This document shows positions 33,618 to 43,321 of a DNA stretch of 64,000 bases, piece by piece (positions within the stretch are counted from its first letter, which is position 1; every line of letters begins with the position of its first letter). The position numbers and the translations under genes were made by a program. This DNA comes from Rufibacter radiotolerans (GTDB lineage: Bacteria; Bacteroidota; Bacteroidia; Cytophagales; Hymenobacteraceae): contig NZ_CP010777.1 of assembly GCF_001078055.1 (NCBI RefSeq), positions 1,386,408 through 1,450,407 on the forward strand, written 5' to 3'. Below the pieces are notes generated by a model. The model was not told where the DNA came from, searched no databases, and saw only the letters and a program-made list of their open reading frames with translations.

Positions 33618-34544
33618 TTATCCTAACACCTGTAAGGCCGAAGCCTGGTCTTGCTGTAATTGTTGGGTGAGCGCCTCTATGCCTGAGAACTTCTCTTCAG
33701 GACGCAGGAAGGCTACAAAGAAAAGTGTTATTTCCTTGCCGTACAGGTCAGAGGCAAAGTCAAAGAGATGAACTTCAATGGTTTGGGTAGAGCCGTCTAC
33801 CGTGGGGCGGGTGCCTATGTTCAGCATTCCTTTGTAGACGCCCTGGCTGGTCTTCACCTTCACGGCATACACACCGCGCGCGGGTACCAACTTCGTCTTT
33901 TCAGCCACCTCTATGTTGGCGGTGGGGAACCCGATGGTGCGGCCCAGTTGCTTGCCCTGCACCACGGTGCCGGTCAGGGAGTAATGCCGGCCCAGGTAGC
34001 GGGTGGCAGTGTCCACGTCACCGTGTTCCAGGGCGGTCCTTATTTTGCTGGAGCTCACGCCCACGGCCTCAATGTCCTGGCGCGGAATCTCCTCTACCTC
34101 AAAGCCGTAGCGGACGGCGTTCTGCTGCAGGTACTCAAAGCCCCCTTCGCGGTTTTTCCCGAAACGGTGGTCATAGCCAATCACCAGCTTTTTGGTATGG
34201 ATAGTCTGGATAAGGATCTGCTGGATATACTCTTCAGAAGAGAGTTGGGCAAACTCGCGGGTAAAGGGGAGAATCAGAAGATAGTCTACCCCAAAGATGC
34301 GGAGGGCCTCAATCCGTTCCTCAATGGTGGACAGCAACCACAGGGAATCATCCTCGGGGTGCAGCACCATGCGGGGGTGGGGCCAATAGGTAATGACCAC
34401 GCTTTGCCCGTGACTCTGGCGGGTGGTTTCTATGAGCCGGGATAAGATCTTTTGGTGGCCTACGTGCACGCCGTCAAACGTACCTGACGTGACCACCGCA
34501 TGCGCAAGCGAAGGAAATTGATTAAGCTCCCGGATGACGATCAT
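33618..34544 (-). CDS. ribF: Bifunctional riboflavin kinase/FAD synthetase
   Basis: 308 aa. Phosphorylates riboflavin to FMN and adenylates FMN to FAD. N-terminal nucleotidyltransferase half with VTSGTFDGVHVGHQKIL near residue 19 and SSSKIRTALEHGDV near 165; C-terminal kinase half with GKQLGRTIGFPTANIEV near 197 and YKGMLNIGTRPTV, the flavin-kinase signature. It overlaps truB by 23 bp and is the last gene of a five-gene operon with truB, uppP, a DUF3098 gene and ftsX, an order conserved in Bacteroidota. Confidence 0.96.
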   Translation of the reverse strand: MIVIRELNQFPSLAHAVVTSGTFDGVHVGHQKILSRLIETTRQSHGQSVVITYWPHPRMVLHPEDDSLWLLSTIEERIEALRIFGVDYLLILPFTREFAQLSSEEYIQQILIQTIHTKKLVIGYDHRFGKNREGGFEYLQQNAVRYGFEVEEIPRQDIEAVGVSSSKIRTALEHGDVDTATRYLGRHYSLTGTVVQGKQLGRTIGFPTANIEVAEKTKLVPARGVYAVKVKTSQGVYKGMLNIGTRPTVDGSTQTIEVHLFDFASDLYGKEITLFFVAFLRPEEKFSGIEALTQQLQQDQASALQVLG

Positions 34545-35232
34545 GTTGACCCAGTTGTTTTTCGCGGAGTTCCTGTAGTTGGGCTAAATTCATGGCGTCT
34601 TCCAGGCGGTAGTCCCCAATACGGGTGCGCACCAGTTTAGACAGATACGCGCCGCAGCCTAGTTTCAAGCCAAAATCGCGGGCCAAGCTCCTGATGTACG
34701 TGCCCTTAGAACAAACTACCTTGAAATGGACCTGATTGCCTTCAATGCCCATTAAATCAAAAGCTTTGATGGTGATGCGCTTAGACTTGATCTCAGCCTC
34801 CTCGCCCCGGCGAGCCAGAGCATAGGCCCGCTCCCCGTTTATCTTTACGGCCGAGTAAATAGGCGGTACTTGGTTAATCTCACCCAGGAAAGATTGGGCG
34901 GCCTCCTCCAGCATGGCAGGAGTAAGATGCTCAGTGGGGAAAGTGCTGTCTACCTCGGTTTCTAGGTCAAAGGAAGGGGTGGTGGCGCCAATTGTAAAGG
35001 TGCCGGTGTATTCCTTTTCCTGCGCCTGAATCTCTTCTATGCGCTTGGTGAATTTACCGGTGCACATGATCAATAAGCCGCTCGCCAAAGGGTCTAAGGT
35101 ACCGGCGTGGCCGATTTTCTTGATCTTAAGGGCGAACTTGGTTTTTTTTACCACGTCAAAAGACGTCCAGGTAAGAGGTTTATCTATGAGCAGGATAGCG
35201 CCCGCTTCAAAATCATAAGGAGCTTCTTGCAT
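34522..35232 (-). CDS. truB: tRNA pseudouridine(55) synthase
   Basis: 236 aa. Makes pseudouridine 55 in the T-loop of tRNAs. Catalytic Asp in KIGHAGTLDPLASGLLIMCTGKFTK near residue 45, plus YTGTFTIGATTPSFDLE, PPIYSAVKINGERAY and CSKGTYIRSLARDFG. It is short, lacking a long PUA extension, as is normal for this phylum. The start overlaps the uppP stop by one base (TGATG) and the end overlaps ribF, so translation is probably coupled. Confidence 0.96.
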   Translation of the reverse strand: MQEAPYDFEAGAILLIDKPLTWTSFDVVKKTKFALKIKKIGHAGTLDPLASGLLIMCTGKFTKRIEEIQAQEKEYTGTFTIGATTPSFDLETEVDSTFPTEHLTPAMLEEAAQSFLGEINQVPPIYSAVKINGERAYALARRGEEAEIKSKRITIKAFDLMGIEGNQVHFKVVCSKGTYIRSLARDFGLKLGCGAYLSKLVRTRIGDYRLEDAMNLAQLQELREKQLGQHDRHPGA

Positions 35233-36074
35233 CAGACTATTTTAATTTCAATTCCCAAGCCCAACAACAGAAGAATCACCAAGCCCACCACAATGCGATA
35301 GTAGCCAAATAATTTAAAACCGTACTTGGTCAGGAATCCCACAAAAAACCGGATGGCGGCCATGGCCACCAAAAAGGCGACTACGTTGCCAATGGCTAAC
35401 ACTTGCCATTCCTGGGGGGTGATAGAGGAAAGGGCCTTCTCTATTTTAGGGAAGTCCAGCTTCACTACGTCAGAAATCTCCAAGTGCAACAGGTCTTTCA
35501 AAACGCTGTAAGTGGCGGCGGCCAGCATGGTGGGTACGGCCATAAAGAAGGAGAATTCAGCTGCCGCCTTGCGGGTCATGTTCTGGGTAAGACCGCCAAT
35601 AATGGAAGACGCCGACCGGGATACCCCCGGGATCATGGCAATACACTGGAACAAGCCAATAATAAGGGCATTTTTGTAGCTAGGGGTAGTGACCGGATTT
35701 TCCTTTTCCTTAAACCACTTGTCTACAAAAATGAGGATAACGCCACCCAACAGAAGGCTAATGGCCACCACCTCCACGCGCTCCAGCATGGCGTCCACGT
35801 AGTCTTTCAGCACAAAGCCAATAGCCAGGGCCGGAATCACTGCCACCAGCAGTTTCTGGTAGAAATCAACGGAGTTGATAAAGCGTTTCCAATACAGCAC
35901 CACCACCGAAAGGATAGCACCAAACTGGATGGTGACCGTAAACATTTTGGTAAACTCAAAGGCACTGATACCCATTAAGCTGGACGCGATGACCATGTGC
36001 CCGGTGGAGGAGACCGGGAGAAATTCCGTCAGCCCCTCTATGATAGCGAGGATGATGGCTTGCCAGATACTCAT
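35232..36074 (-). CDS. uppP: Undecaprenyl-diphosphatase (BacA type)
   Basis: 280 aa, about 8 membrane segments. Dephosphorylates undecaprenyl diphosphate to recycle the lipid carrier used for peptidoglycan and the glycan cluster upstream. Catalytic motifs: [15 protein letters not shown] (Glu and Ser/His) near residue 13 and [15 protein letters not shown] near 150. ATG 36074 overlaps the preceding stop (ATGA). Bacitracin tolerance is a family property; regulation is not evident. Confidence 0.96.
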   Translation of the reverse strand: MSIWQAIILAIIEGLTEFLPVSSTGHMVIASSLMGISAFEFTKMFTVTIQFGAILSVVVLYWKRFINSVDFYQKLLVAVIPALAIGFVLKDYVDAMLERVEVVAISLLLGGVILIFVDKWFKEKENPVTTPSYKNALIIGLFQCIAMIPGVSRSASSIIGGLTQNMTRKAAAEFSFFMAVPTMLAAATYSVLKDLLHLEISDVVKLDFPKIEKALSSITPQEWQVLAIGNVVAFLVAMAAIRFFVGFLTKYGFKLFGYYRIVVGLVILLLLGLGIEIKIV

Positions 36075-36295
36075 TTAACCGTTTTGTGGGGTTTGGCCAG
36101 AATGGCAAAAAATTGGATCAGAAAACCTATCACCAATACAATAGGTCCCAGGGTAAGGCCCAAAAAACCATAGCCGTAAGGCTCCGTATCCAGGGTCATG
36201 ATAATAAAGCCAATAGCCATGACCAATAAGCCAACCAGCATAATGCGGTAATTGCGCTTGCCGAAGGCAAAGGAAGTGGGGTTCTTGTTTTCCAT
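36071..36295 (-). CDS. DUF3098 small membrane protein
   Basis: 74 aa with two hydrophobic helices (about 19-36 and 48-65) joined by [18 protein letters not shown]. This gene is characteristically found between ftsX and uppP in Bacteroidota. Function unknown; its position suggests a link to division or envelope synthesis. ATG 36295, 12 bp after the ftsX stop, and a 4-bp ATGA overlap with uppP. Confidence 0.88.
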   Translation of the reverse strand: MENKNPTSFAFGKRNYRIMLVGLLVMAIGFIIMTLDTEPYGYGFLGLTLGPIVLVIGFLIQFFAILAKPHKTVK

Positions 36296-36307
36296 AAAGG
36301 ATATTGG

Positions 36308-37207
36308 TTAATAAAGATCGTCTAAAGAGGAGCGCAGGTATTTCTTGACCGCGCGGTAAGAACTGAAAAATCCCAACACGCCGCCCAGAATCATCAGGGA
36401 CGCCATGAGAATAAGCAATTGCTGCTCGTCACGCAGGACATACAACTCACTGATTTCATGGTAGGCATAGTGCATGAGGCCATACAGCAGGATTGAGGCC
36501 AGAATGCCGCTAACCACCCCCTGGAAGGTGGCCCTGTTCAGGAACGGCCGCTGGATAAAGAAAGAGGTAGCTCCCACCAGCTGCATGCTCCTGATCAGGA
36601 ACCGCTGCGAGAAAAGGGCCAGCTTAATGGTATTATTGATCAGGATAATCACCACCAACACCAGAATAGCGGCAAACCCGATCAAGACAATGCTTAGCCG
36701 TCTCAGGTTCTGGTTGATAGAATCTATGAGGCTTTCCACGTAGTCTACTTCATACACCCCCAGGGTGTTCTGCAGGTCCTGCTTTATTTTCTTGAGTTGG
36801 CCCGAGGTTGAAAAGTCGGGGTTGATACGTAGGATAAAGGCATCATGGAGCGGGTTCTCGCCCAGGAAGGTCAGAAAATCCTCACCGCTCTCGTCAATGA
36901 ACTCTCGGGCGCCTTCCTCTTTTGACAGAAAGCTTACCTGGGGCTCCGTGCCTTCATAGGCGATGTATTCTTTCCGGCCAAGGGTCTTCTTGAGCTTCTC
37001 TATTTCCAGGGGGGTAATCTCGCGGTCAAGGTACACCTGCACCTCAATGTTGCGCTTAACCATGTTAGAGAGCTTGTTGGCATGAATGAGCAATAACCCA
37101 AAGGAGCCTATCACAAACAGCGCCAGCGTGATGCTGAACATCACCATGGTGTGGGGGTAATTGCCCAGTTTTTTCTTGCGGGTATGTTTAAGCGGTTTTG
37201 CTGCCAT
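36308..37207 (-). CDS. ftsX: Cell-division ABC transporter permease FtsX
   Basis: 299 aa from ATG 37207 (MAAKPLKHTRKKKLGNYPHT); the longer frame begins at a TTG inside the promoter. Four transmembrane helices: about 23-44, then three in the C-terminal FtsX domain (about 170-290), with a large periplasmic loop between TM1 and TM2. With FtsE it forms an ABC-type complex that activates cell-wall hydrolases at the septum; ftsE is elsewhere. First gene of the ftsX-DUF3098-uppP-truB-ribF operon. Confidence 0.93.
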   Translation of the reverse strand: MAAKPLKHTRKKKLGNYPHTMVMFSITLALFVIGSFGLLLIHANKLSNMVKRNIEVQVYLDREITPLEIEKLKKTLGRKEYIAYEGTEPQVSFLSKEEGAREFIDESGEDFLTFLGENPLHDAFILRINPDFSTSGQLKKIKQDLQNTLGVYEVDYVESLIDSINQNLRRLSIVLIGFAAILVLVVIILINNTIKLALFSQRFLIRSMQLVGATSFFIQRPFLNRATFQGVVSGILASILLYGLMHYAYHEISELYVLRDEQQLLILMASLMILGGVLGFFSSYRAVKKYLRSSLDDLY

Positions 37208-37222
37208 AAAGAAGTATGCTCG

Positions 37223-37230
37223 CAAAAATA
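37223..37230 (-). promoter_or_regulatory. -7 box of the ftsX operon
   Basis: On the minus strand TATTTTTG matches TAnnTTTG and lies 15 bp before the ftsX ATG at 37207. No clear -33 TTTG is visible. Confidence 0.45.
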
Positions 37231-37259
37231 GTAATTATTTAGAAGAAGAACGGAGAGCC

Positions 37260-37303
37260 GGCCGTTTTTCGCCTGTTTTCTGGAAAAGAGGCCTAAAACG
37301 GCC
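37260..37303. repeat. Palindromic intergenic repeat, copy 11
   Basis: GGCCGTTTTTCGCCTGTTTTC, TGGA centre, then AAGAGGCCTAAAACGGCC. It sits between the tamB stop and the ftsX promoter. Confidence 0.75.
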
Positions 37304-37337
37304 AGGGAGCAGGACTGCCCCAAAGAAGGATTTTCGC

Positions 37338-40300
37338 CTATTGAAGCACCTTAGGCGGCACCGGGGTGCGGTCATCGGTGTCAATATTATAATCTGGTTG
37401 CTGCCGCTCCAGAGCTCGGCGGGCGCGTTTGCTCAGGTGACGGCGCCGGAACAGTTCCCCAAATTGGTCAAAGTTGGCTTGGTGCAGCACGCTTACCGTT
37501 TGGCGGCTGGCGGTGGTATTGGCCTCAAAGTCACGCGGCGTGGTTTCATAAGTGGCGCGTAGCCGAAGCTGCCCGCTTTTGCTCAGGTAATACTCCACAG
37601 ACCAGTCACCGGCCGCGGTGGAGCGGTTGTTCCCGAAGCGGTTGGTGTTGCTAACGCTGCCCTCGCGGGTCACTTTCAGGCGACCCTCCAAAAAGGTATA
37701 GCTCAGACGCAGCTGCACGTCATCCAGCACCTGGTCGCCGTAGCCACTCACCCCAATATCTACCTCCAGGTTGGTGTCAATCTGGGAGAGCCAATAACTG
37801 AGCTGGTTAGAGAAAAGCTCGCCCACGCTGCTACCCAAATCTCCTACCAAGCCCACCTGGAACTCGTCCTGCGCCGACAAACGCTTAAAAGCCAGCAGAG
37901 AGAAAACCTGCCGGTTCAATTCCTGCTCATCATTTCTTATGTTGTTCAGGTAACGGGTAATCTGGTCTTCCAGCAAGCTGGGGGTATCATTGAACTCAAG
38001 GTTCAGCCTGATCTGGGGCGTGGTCAAGGGCCCGTCCAGGTCCATTACCGCCGTTACCGGGTACCGTGACCGGGCTGCCGCGCTCTGGGACTGCTGCTGG
38101 CTGAGGGCCAGAATGGGCTCCAGCGACACGCGTTGGGTGTAGGTGGCAGTAATATTAAGCAGTCCCTCAAGCGGGTCTCCGTTCCAGGTGACCGTACCGC
38201 CGGGGCGAACGTTGAATTCCTTGTTCACCAGCCCCAGCATGGTAAAGTTGTAGCGGCCCTGCACAATCTCATAGTTGCCGTACATGGCAAACTCCCCGCG
38301 GGTGTCAATCTCCATGCGGATGTTGCCCTTGCCGCGGCCCCGAATAATATCACCGGTGCGTTCGTCAAAGATGAGTTCTATGTAGGCGTTCTCGTTCACG
38401 TCCAGGTTGAAGTTCAGCCGGATGCCGCTAAGGTCCAGTCCCTTTTTCACCAGGGGAGTGGCAGTGCCCGTGCTGTCCTGTTTGGCGGGGTTTCTGTTCA
38501 CGAAGGTGACAAAGTTCTGCCGTTCAAGGGTCGTGGAATTGTCCAGGGGAATGGAGATGTTGGTTCTTTCGTCGCTGCGGGCGGTGATGTTCACCTGCAG
38601 GTTATCGGTGGCGCCCAAAGCGGTCACCTCTCCGGTGGCGAAGGCAGTCCCATAGTAAAGTGGGTTATCGGCACGGGTGGTGTTCAGGACCATGAAGCGG
38701 TTGAACCGGGCGCGCAGGTCCAGCACCATGTTGTCAAAGCCGTCATGGAAAATGCCCCCGTTCAATACCGCCGTGTTGTTGTAGATATCGCGCAAGCGCA
38801 CGTTCTGGAACGAGATCTCATTCTCACTGAAGTACACGCGGTCCGCGAAGGTGTATTTGGTGTTCAGGTAATTGAAGACAAAGGAACCTTCAGACACCAT
38901 CACTGATCCTTTCAGGATGGGGCCGCTCAACTTGCCCGTAATACGCACGCGCCCGTCCATGGTGCCGCCCATGTCAGACATGATGGTCTTCAGGAACGGT
39001 TCCACCAGTTTCAGTTGAGCGTCATCCATTACGGCCAGCATGTCCAGTTCCTGCTTGCCGCCAGACGGGTTAAAGGTACCGGTAAGTGAGAGCACTTTCT
39101 GCTGGTCCCGGCTAATGCCTAGGTCCACGTTCATCCGGCTCTGCCGGTTGTCCCAGGTGGTGGTGCCAGCCACGTTGCCTATGTACTGGGTCCCCACGGT
39201 AAAGGAATCAACCGCCAGCTTAGACGAAAGCTGAATGTCATTGTATAGGTCTTTGAGGTACAGTTCCCCGTTGAGCCTGCCGTCCAGCTTTTCGGGTAGC
39301 AGCGGGTTCAGGTTCTCCAGCCGGAAATCGGTGAGGCTTACGGTAAGTAAATCCTGGGGGTTAGGGGAGAGGGTACCCGAAATGTTCACGCTCTGCGGCC
39401 CGTTGGAAAGGGTAATGTTATTGAAATTGACGGTTTTGCCGCCAAAAACAATGTTATTGTTGGGGGAGATAGTCCAGACCTTGTCCAGGATGTTGATGTT
39501 GGAGGGGTTAAAGACCAGGTTCACCTTGTTCAGAGCAAATGCTACGTTCCCACTGATGTTGGCCCGGTTGGAGGTTCCGGACTGCGCAATGTTGCTGGAG
39601 AAACTAATGAGGCGCTCGTTCCAGACCCCTTCCACGTACAGTTTCTCGGTGTTGCCGGCGCTGCCCAGTTTCTGGCGCTCAGAGGTGACAATGGCGTTGG
39701 CCAATACGTCTGGGCTGTTCCAAAGCTTAGATGACGTCACTTCTATGTTGTTCTTGTAAAACTCATTGTCCTTATAAAGAATGGTGTCTATCTGACTGAT
39801 GAGGTTCAGTACTGAGGTGGGGCCGTTCCGGAAAGTGCCTTCTACGGTAGAGAAATCTGAGATGGAGACATCTGGCGCAAAGGCATGCAACACCGGGTTA
39901 ATGTGCCGCAGGTGCACTGACAGGTCTACCTCATAAGAAGAAGGTGGAGTTTTTGGCTTGCGACGGTAGTAGCTGGCAATCTTGGCCGGGTTGTTTTCCA
40001 GGTTCAGCAGGTACTCTTCATACAGGGTTTCCAGGTCCTGGAAGAATCTGGAGTACAGGAAGTTTCCGCCGGCCTGCAGGGCCAGGACTTCAGAGCCTAT
40101 GTGCAGTTCCCTGATTCCGTCATGGAAATGGGACTCCACGGAAAGCGAGTCAATGGCCACTTCTTTGCCGCCATATTGCAAGCGGGTGTTTTTGAAATCG
40201 GCTACGCCATAGATCTTGTCCAGGTCAATGCCATTGAAATCCACGTCGGCGGTGGTAGAGAGCACCACGGCTTGCTTGGTTAGGCCCAGGGCCCGCAGGT

Positions 40301-42005
40301 CGGCGCGCTTTATGTTGGTCTTCAGGTCAAAGATGTGCTGGTTGTTCTGGAGGTTGATGTTACCCGAGGCAGTGAGGTTCAGGTTAGGGTCATTGATCTT
40401 GATGTCGCCGTCAAAGGTCTGGCGGCTCAAGTCTGCGTTCACCACAATGTTGCGGAAGTTGTAGTTGTTGAGGTTGATGGAGTTGATGGTGGCATCTGCC
40501 TTCAGGTGGGCCGTCTGCAGACTGAAACCGCTGCCCTGCACCCGTCCGTCCAGGGCCACTGATTTAATCACGCTCCGGTCACCCAGCAGCCCGCCCACGT
40601 CAAAGCCGCTCGTTTTTAGGTAACCTTTGTAGGAGGACCGATCCGCATTGTTTTTGTCAAACTTCAGGTTAATGTCAGAGACCAGGTTCCCGAGTGGCGT
40701 CTTGAAAGACCCGTTGGCCACAAAGTCATTGTAGAAACCGGTGAAATCGCCTTCCAGCCGCACAGTACCGGCTCGGGCAGCCATGGCATAGGCTTTTTGG
40801 GGAATTAACTTGCGCAGGTCGCGGGCGTTGATGCTGCTAGGTCCCAGGTGCAGGTCGGTAAAGGTGTTCCTGAAATTGGGCAGGCCCTCGGCGGCAATGT
40901 CGCCGGTAATGTGGGTGTATTGCCCGTACCGGATGTCCACGTCCTGGGCCCTGAAGTCCTTTACCTTGCCTTTCACCTTGCCGGAGAGCAGTACCTCCTC
41001 ATCCCAGTCTTTGAGCACCTCGGCAAACAGCGAGATGTCATCTGAGGTCACGTAGGTGCTGTCAAAGGTAGCCGTCACGTTCATGCTGTCATTGAACTGC
41101 GCGAAGTTCCCGAACCGTTCATAATCAAACCGGACGTATTTGGCCAGGTGGCTATTGTTCACCCGCAGGTTCAAATTGTCCCACTCCCAGAAAGTAGGCG
41201 CAAAGGTCATGCGCGTGTCAAGGTCCTTCAGGTGCGTGCCCGAGGTTCTGTCTTTGGTGGTCAGGCTGGTGACCAGCACCTGAATGGTGTCGCCCTTCAG
41301 GTTTATGTCAGAGAATTTGCCGTTGATCTTCTCCAGGTCCATGTGCTGGTAATCCAGGCCATAGTCTGTGAAGGGCTCATTATAGTCATGATAGGTAAAC
41401 AGACCGTTCTTCAGAATGATTTGCTCTATCTTGAACTGGAAGGGCTTTTTGGCCTGGGTGGTATCGCTTTTTATGAGGTTGGTAAGGGCCCTGATAAAGG
41501 AACTCATGTTAAGCGAGTCCGTGCCTTTGTACTGAATAAGATTAGCCTCTGGGTTGGTGAGGGTAAGGGAGGTAATATCCAGCCGGTTGGGCTGCACCTT
41601 GATGTAGGGGAGGGGCACGGTCCAGCCAGAGCGGAACAAGGGGACCTGCGTCCAACCCGTCTCAAAGAGCCTGAAAAACCCAATGTCGGCCTCGGCCTGG
41701 CCTACGTAAAAGAGGGTTTTCTGCTTTCGGTCCAGAACGCGTACGCTGTCCAGCACCACCCGTTTAAAGAACTTGACGTCTACAGATTCAATGGTGACCT
41801 GATGGTCAATGGTTTCAGAGAGGACGCTGGCCGCTTTTTGGGCCACCTGGGTCTGCACTCCCGGAAAACGCAAGGCAATGGCGAGTCCCCCCACCAGCAC
41901 TACCACCAAGATAACCAAGCCCAGGATTATTTTTAACAGAGCTTTTGCTATAACTTTGGGGTAGTTTTTCTTTTTTTCTTGCGTCTCTTGGTCTTGCGTT
42001 TCCAA
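37338..42005 (-). CDS. tamB: TamB-like inner-membrane-anchored translocation/assembly protein
   Basis: 1555 aa. An N-terminal membrane anchor (about 16-45) is followed by a very long repetitive beta-strand region (AsmA-like N-terminus, then the beta-taco groove typical of lipid-conduit proteins). The C-terminal TamB/DUF490 domain (about 1150-1500) contains ERTGDIIRGRGKGNIRMEIDTRGEFAMYGNYEIVQGRYNF, its most conserved block. It spans the periplasm and supports outer-membrane biogenesis, probably as a phospholipid bridge. It starts with TTG at 42005, since no ATG is near. Its start codon is six bases from the divergent tsaD ATG. Confidence 0.92.
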   Translation of the reverse strand: METQDQETQEKKKNYPKVIAKALLKIILGLVILVVVLVGGLAIALRFPGVQTQVAQKAASVLSETIDHQVTIESVDVKFFKRVVLDSVRVLDRKQKTLFYVGQAEADIGFFRLFETGWTQVPLFRSGWTVPLPYIKVQPNRLDITSLTLTNPEANLIQYKGTDSLNMSSFIRALTNLIKSDTTQAKKPFQFKIEQIILKNGLFTYHDYNEPFTDYGLDYQHMDLEKINGKFSDINLKGDTIQVLVTSLTTKDRTSGTHLKDLDTRMTFAPTFWEWDNLNLRVNNSHLAKYVRFDYERFGNFAQFNDSMNVTATFDSTYVTSDDISLFAEVLKDWDEEVLLSGKVKGKVKDFRAQDVDIRYGQYTHITGDIAAEGLPNFRNTFTDLHLGPSSINARDLRKLIPQKAYAMAARAGTVRLEGDFTGFYNDFVANGSFKTPLGNLVSDINLKFDKNNADRSSYKGYLKTSGFDVGGLLGDRSVIKSVALDGRVQGSGFSLQTAHLKADATINSINLNNYNFRNIVVNADLSRQTFDGDIKINDPNLNLTASGNINLQNNQHIFDLKTNIKRADLRALGLTKQAVVLSTTADVDFNGIDLDKIYGVADFKNTRLQYGGKEVAIDSLSVESHFHDGIRELHIGSEVLALQAGGNFLYSRFFQDLETLYEEYLLNLENNPAKIASYYRRKPKTPPSSYEVDLSVHLRHINPVLHAFAPDVSISDFSTVEGTFRNGPTSVLNLISQIDTILYKDNEFYKNNIEVTSSKLWNSPDVLANAIVTSERQKLGSAGNTEKLYVEGVWNERLISFSSNIAQSGTSNRANISGNVAFALNKVNLVFNPSNINILDKVWTISPNNNIVFGGKTVNFNNITLSNGPQSVNISGTLSPNPQDLLTVSLTDFRLENLNPLLPEKLDGRLNGELYLKDLYNDIQLSSKLAVDSFTVGTQYIGNVAGTTTWDNRQSRMNVDLGISRDQQKVLSLTGTFNPSGGKQELDMLAVMDDAQLKLVEPFLKTIMSDMGGTMDGRVRITGKLSGPILKGSVMVSEGSFVFNYLNTKYTFADRVYFSENEISFQNVRLRDIYNNTAVLNGGIFHDGFDNMVLDLRARFNRFMVLNTTRADNPLYYGTAFATGEVTALGATDNLQVNITARSDERTNISIPLDNSTTLERQNFVTFVNRNPAKQDSTGTATPLVKKGLDLSGIRLNFNLDVNENAYIELIFDERTGDIIRGRGKGNIRMEIDTRGEFAMYGNYEIVQGRYNFTMLGLVNKEFNVRPGGTVTWNGDPLEGLLNITATYTQRVSLEPILALSQQQSQSAAARSRYPVTAVMDLDGPLTTPQIRLNLEFNDTPSLLEDQITRYLNNIRNDEQELNRQVFSLLAFKRLSAQDEFQVGLVGDLGSSVGELFSNQLSYWLSQIDTNLEVDIGVSGYGDQVLDDVQLRLSYTFLEGRLKVTREGSVSNTNRFGNNRSTAAGDWSVEYYLSKSGQLRLRATYETTPRDFEANTTASRQTVSVLHQANFDQFGELFRRRHLSKRARRALERQQPDYNIDTDDRTPVPPKVLQ
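41951..41958 (+). promoter_or_regulatory. Candidate -7 box of tsaD inside the tamB coding region
   Basis: TAACTTTG matches TAnnTTTG exactly, preceded by a T-run (ATTATTTTTAAC) about 16 bp upstream. It lies 54 bp before the tsaD ATG and within the first codons of tamB. Confidence 0.5.
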
Positions 42006-42011
42006 CGGAAT

Positions 42012-43016
42012 ATGAACCCTACGATATTAGCGATTGAATCTTCATGTGATGAAACCTCTGCCTCTGTTATACAAAACGGGCAGGTGCTGTCAAACATTGT
42101 AGCCACGCAGGCAATCCATGAGCAATACGGCGGCGTGGTGCCAGAGTTAGCCTCCAGGGCCCACCAGCAAAACATTATTCCCGTAGTGGCCCAGGCCCTG
42201 CAAAAAGCAAATATAGCAAAATCTGAGTTGGATGCAGTGGCCTTCACCCGCGGGCCGGGGCTGCTGGGCGCACTGCTGGTAGGCTGCTCTTTTGCCAAGT
42301 CCTTTGCGCTGGGCTTGAACCTGCCCCTGATTGAGGTCAACCACATGCAGGCCCACATTCTGGCCCATTTCATTGAAGATCCCAAGCCTAAGTTCCCATT
42401 CCTTTGCCTGACCGTTAGCGGCGGCCACACCCAGATAGTTCTTGTACGTGATTTCCTGGACATGGAAGTGCTGGGCCAGACCACCGATGACGCCGTAGGG
42501 GAGGCCTTTGACAAGTCGGCCAAACTGCTGGGTCTCCCATACCCGGGCGGGCCCATGCTGGACAAACTGGCCGCCTCCGGAAACCCCGACCGCTTCCAAT
42601 TTCCCATCGTGAACCTGGACGGCTACGACTATTCCTTCAGTGGCATCAAGACCTCCATCCTGAACTTCGTCAAAAAGAATAGTGCCGCAGAGCCAGACTT
42701 CGTGCACCACAATCTTGCCGATATCTGCGCCAGTATCCAGAGTGCCCTGATCCAGACCCTCATGAAAAAGCTGGTGTTAGCGGCCAAAGACCTGGGCATC
42801 AAAGAAATTGCCATTGCCGGCGGCGTATCTGCTAACTCCGGCCTGCGCGCGACTCTGCAGGACTACGCCAAACGCCTGGGCTGGAACGTCTATATCCCTG
42901 GCTTTGAGTACTGCACTGATAATGCCGCTATGATTGCCATGGCTGCCCACTTTCAATATTTGGCCGGTGATTTTACTGATCAATATGCTAGTCCAGATCC
43001 TAGGTTGAAAGTGTAG
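42012..43016 (+). CDS. tsaD: tRNA N6-adenosine threonylcarbamoyltransferase
   Basis: 334 aa from ATG 42012 (MNPTILAIESSCDETSASV); the longer frame adds 11 residues that overlap tamB. An ASKHA-fold metalloenzyme that transfers the threonylcarbamoyl group to A37 of ANN-decoding tRNAs with TsaB and TsaE. Metal-binding His pair in NHMQAHILAHF near residue 110; nucleotide-binding SGGHTQIVL near 135 and AIAGGVSANSGLR near 268. Essential in most bacteria. The divergent partner is tamB. Confidence 0.97.
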   Translation: MNPTILAIESSCDETSASVIQNGQVLSNIVATQAIHEQYGGVVPELASRAHQQNIIPVVAQALQKANIAKSELDAVAFTRGPGLLGALLVGCSFAKSFALGLNLPLIEVNHMQAHILAHFIEDPKPKFPFLCLTVSGGHTQIVLVRDFLDMEVLGQTTDDAVGEAFDKSAKLLGLPYPGGPMLDKLAASGNPDRFQFPIVNLDGYDYSFSGIKTSILNFVKKNSAAEPDFVHHNLADICASIQSALIQTLMKKLVLAAKDLGIKEIAIAGGVSANSGLRATLQDYAKRLGWNVYIPGFEYCTDNAAMIAMAAHFQYLAGDFTDQYASPDPRLKV

Positions 43017-43045
43017 GAGGAAGAGGGGTTAAGATTTTGATTTTT

Positions 43046-43084
43046 CGTTTTGGGGCTGTTTTTGAGAAAATGGGCTTGAAACGG
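43046..43084. repeat. Palindromic intergenic repeat, copy 12
   Basis: CGTTTTGGGGCTGTTTTTG then AGAAAATGGGCTTGAAACGG, 30 bp after the tsaD stop. Confidence 0.65.
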
Positions 43085-43283
43085 ATTTGTTGTTAGCCAT
43101 GACCTTTTGCCGTTGTTGGTGTTCTCACCAATGACTGAGGCTGCTTCTCCATTTGCCATTGAGCTTACTAGGGCGCGGATTTACTTCCGTGCCTATTTGA
43201 GGTGACCTGCAGATGTACCCTCCTGTGTAAAGACCCCTATGCGCTCCCCTCAAGGGGAGAATCTGCGTTTAGTAAAGGCAACT

Positions 43284-43321
43284 GCGTTTTGAGGCTGTCT
43301 TTCCAAAAACGTGCTCAAAAC
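43284..43321. repeat. Palindromic intergenic repeat, copy 13
   Basis: GCGTTTTGAGGCTGTCTTTCC then AAAAACGTGCTCAAAACA. Minus-strand reading through it gives FLERQPQNAV, nearly the same peptide as the in-frame copy inside the T9SS protein. Confidence 0.6.
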
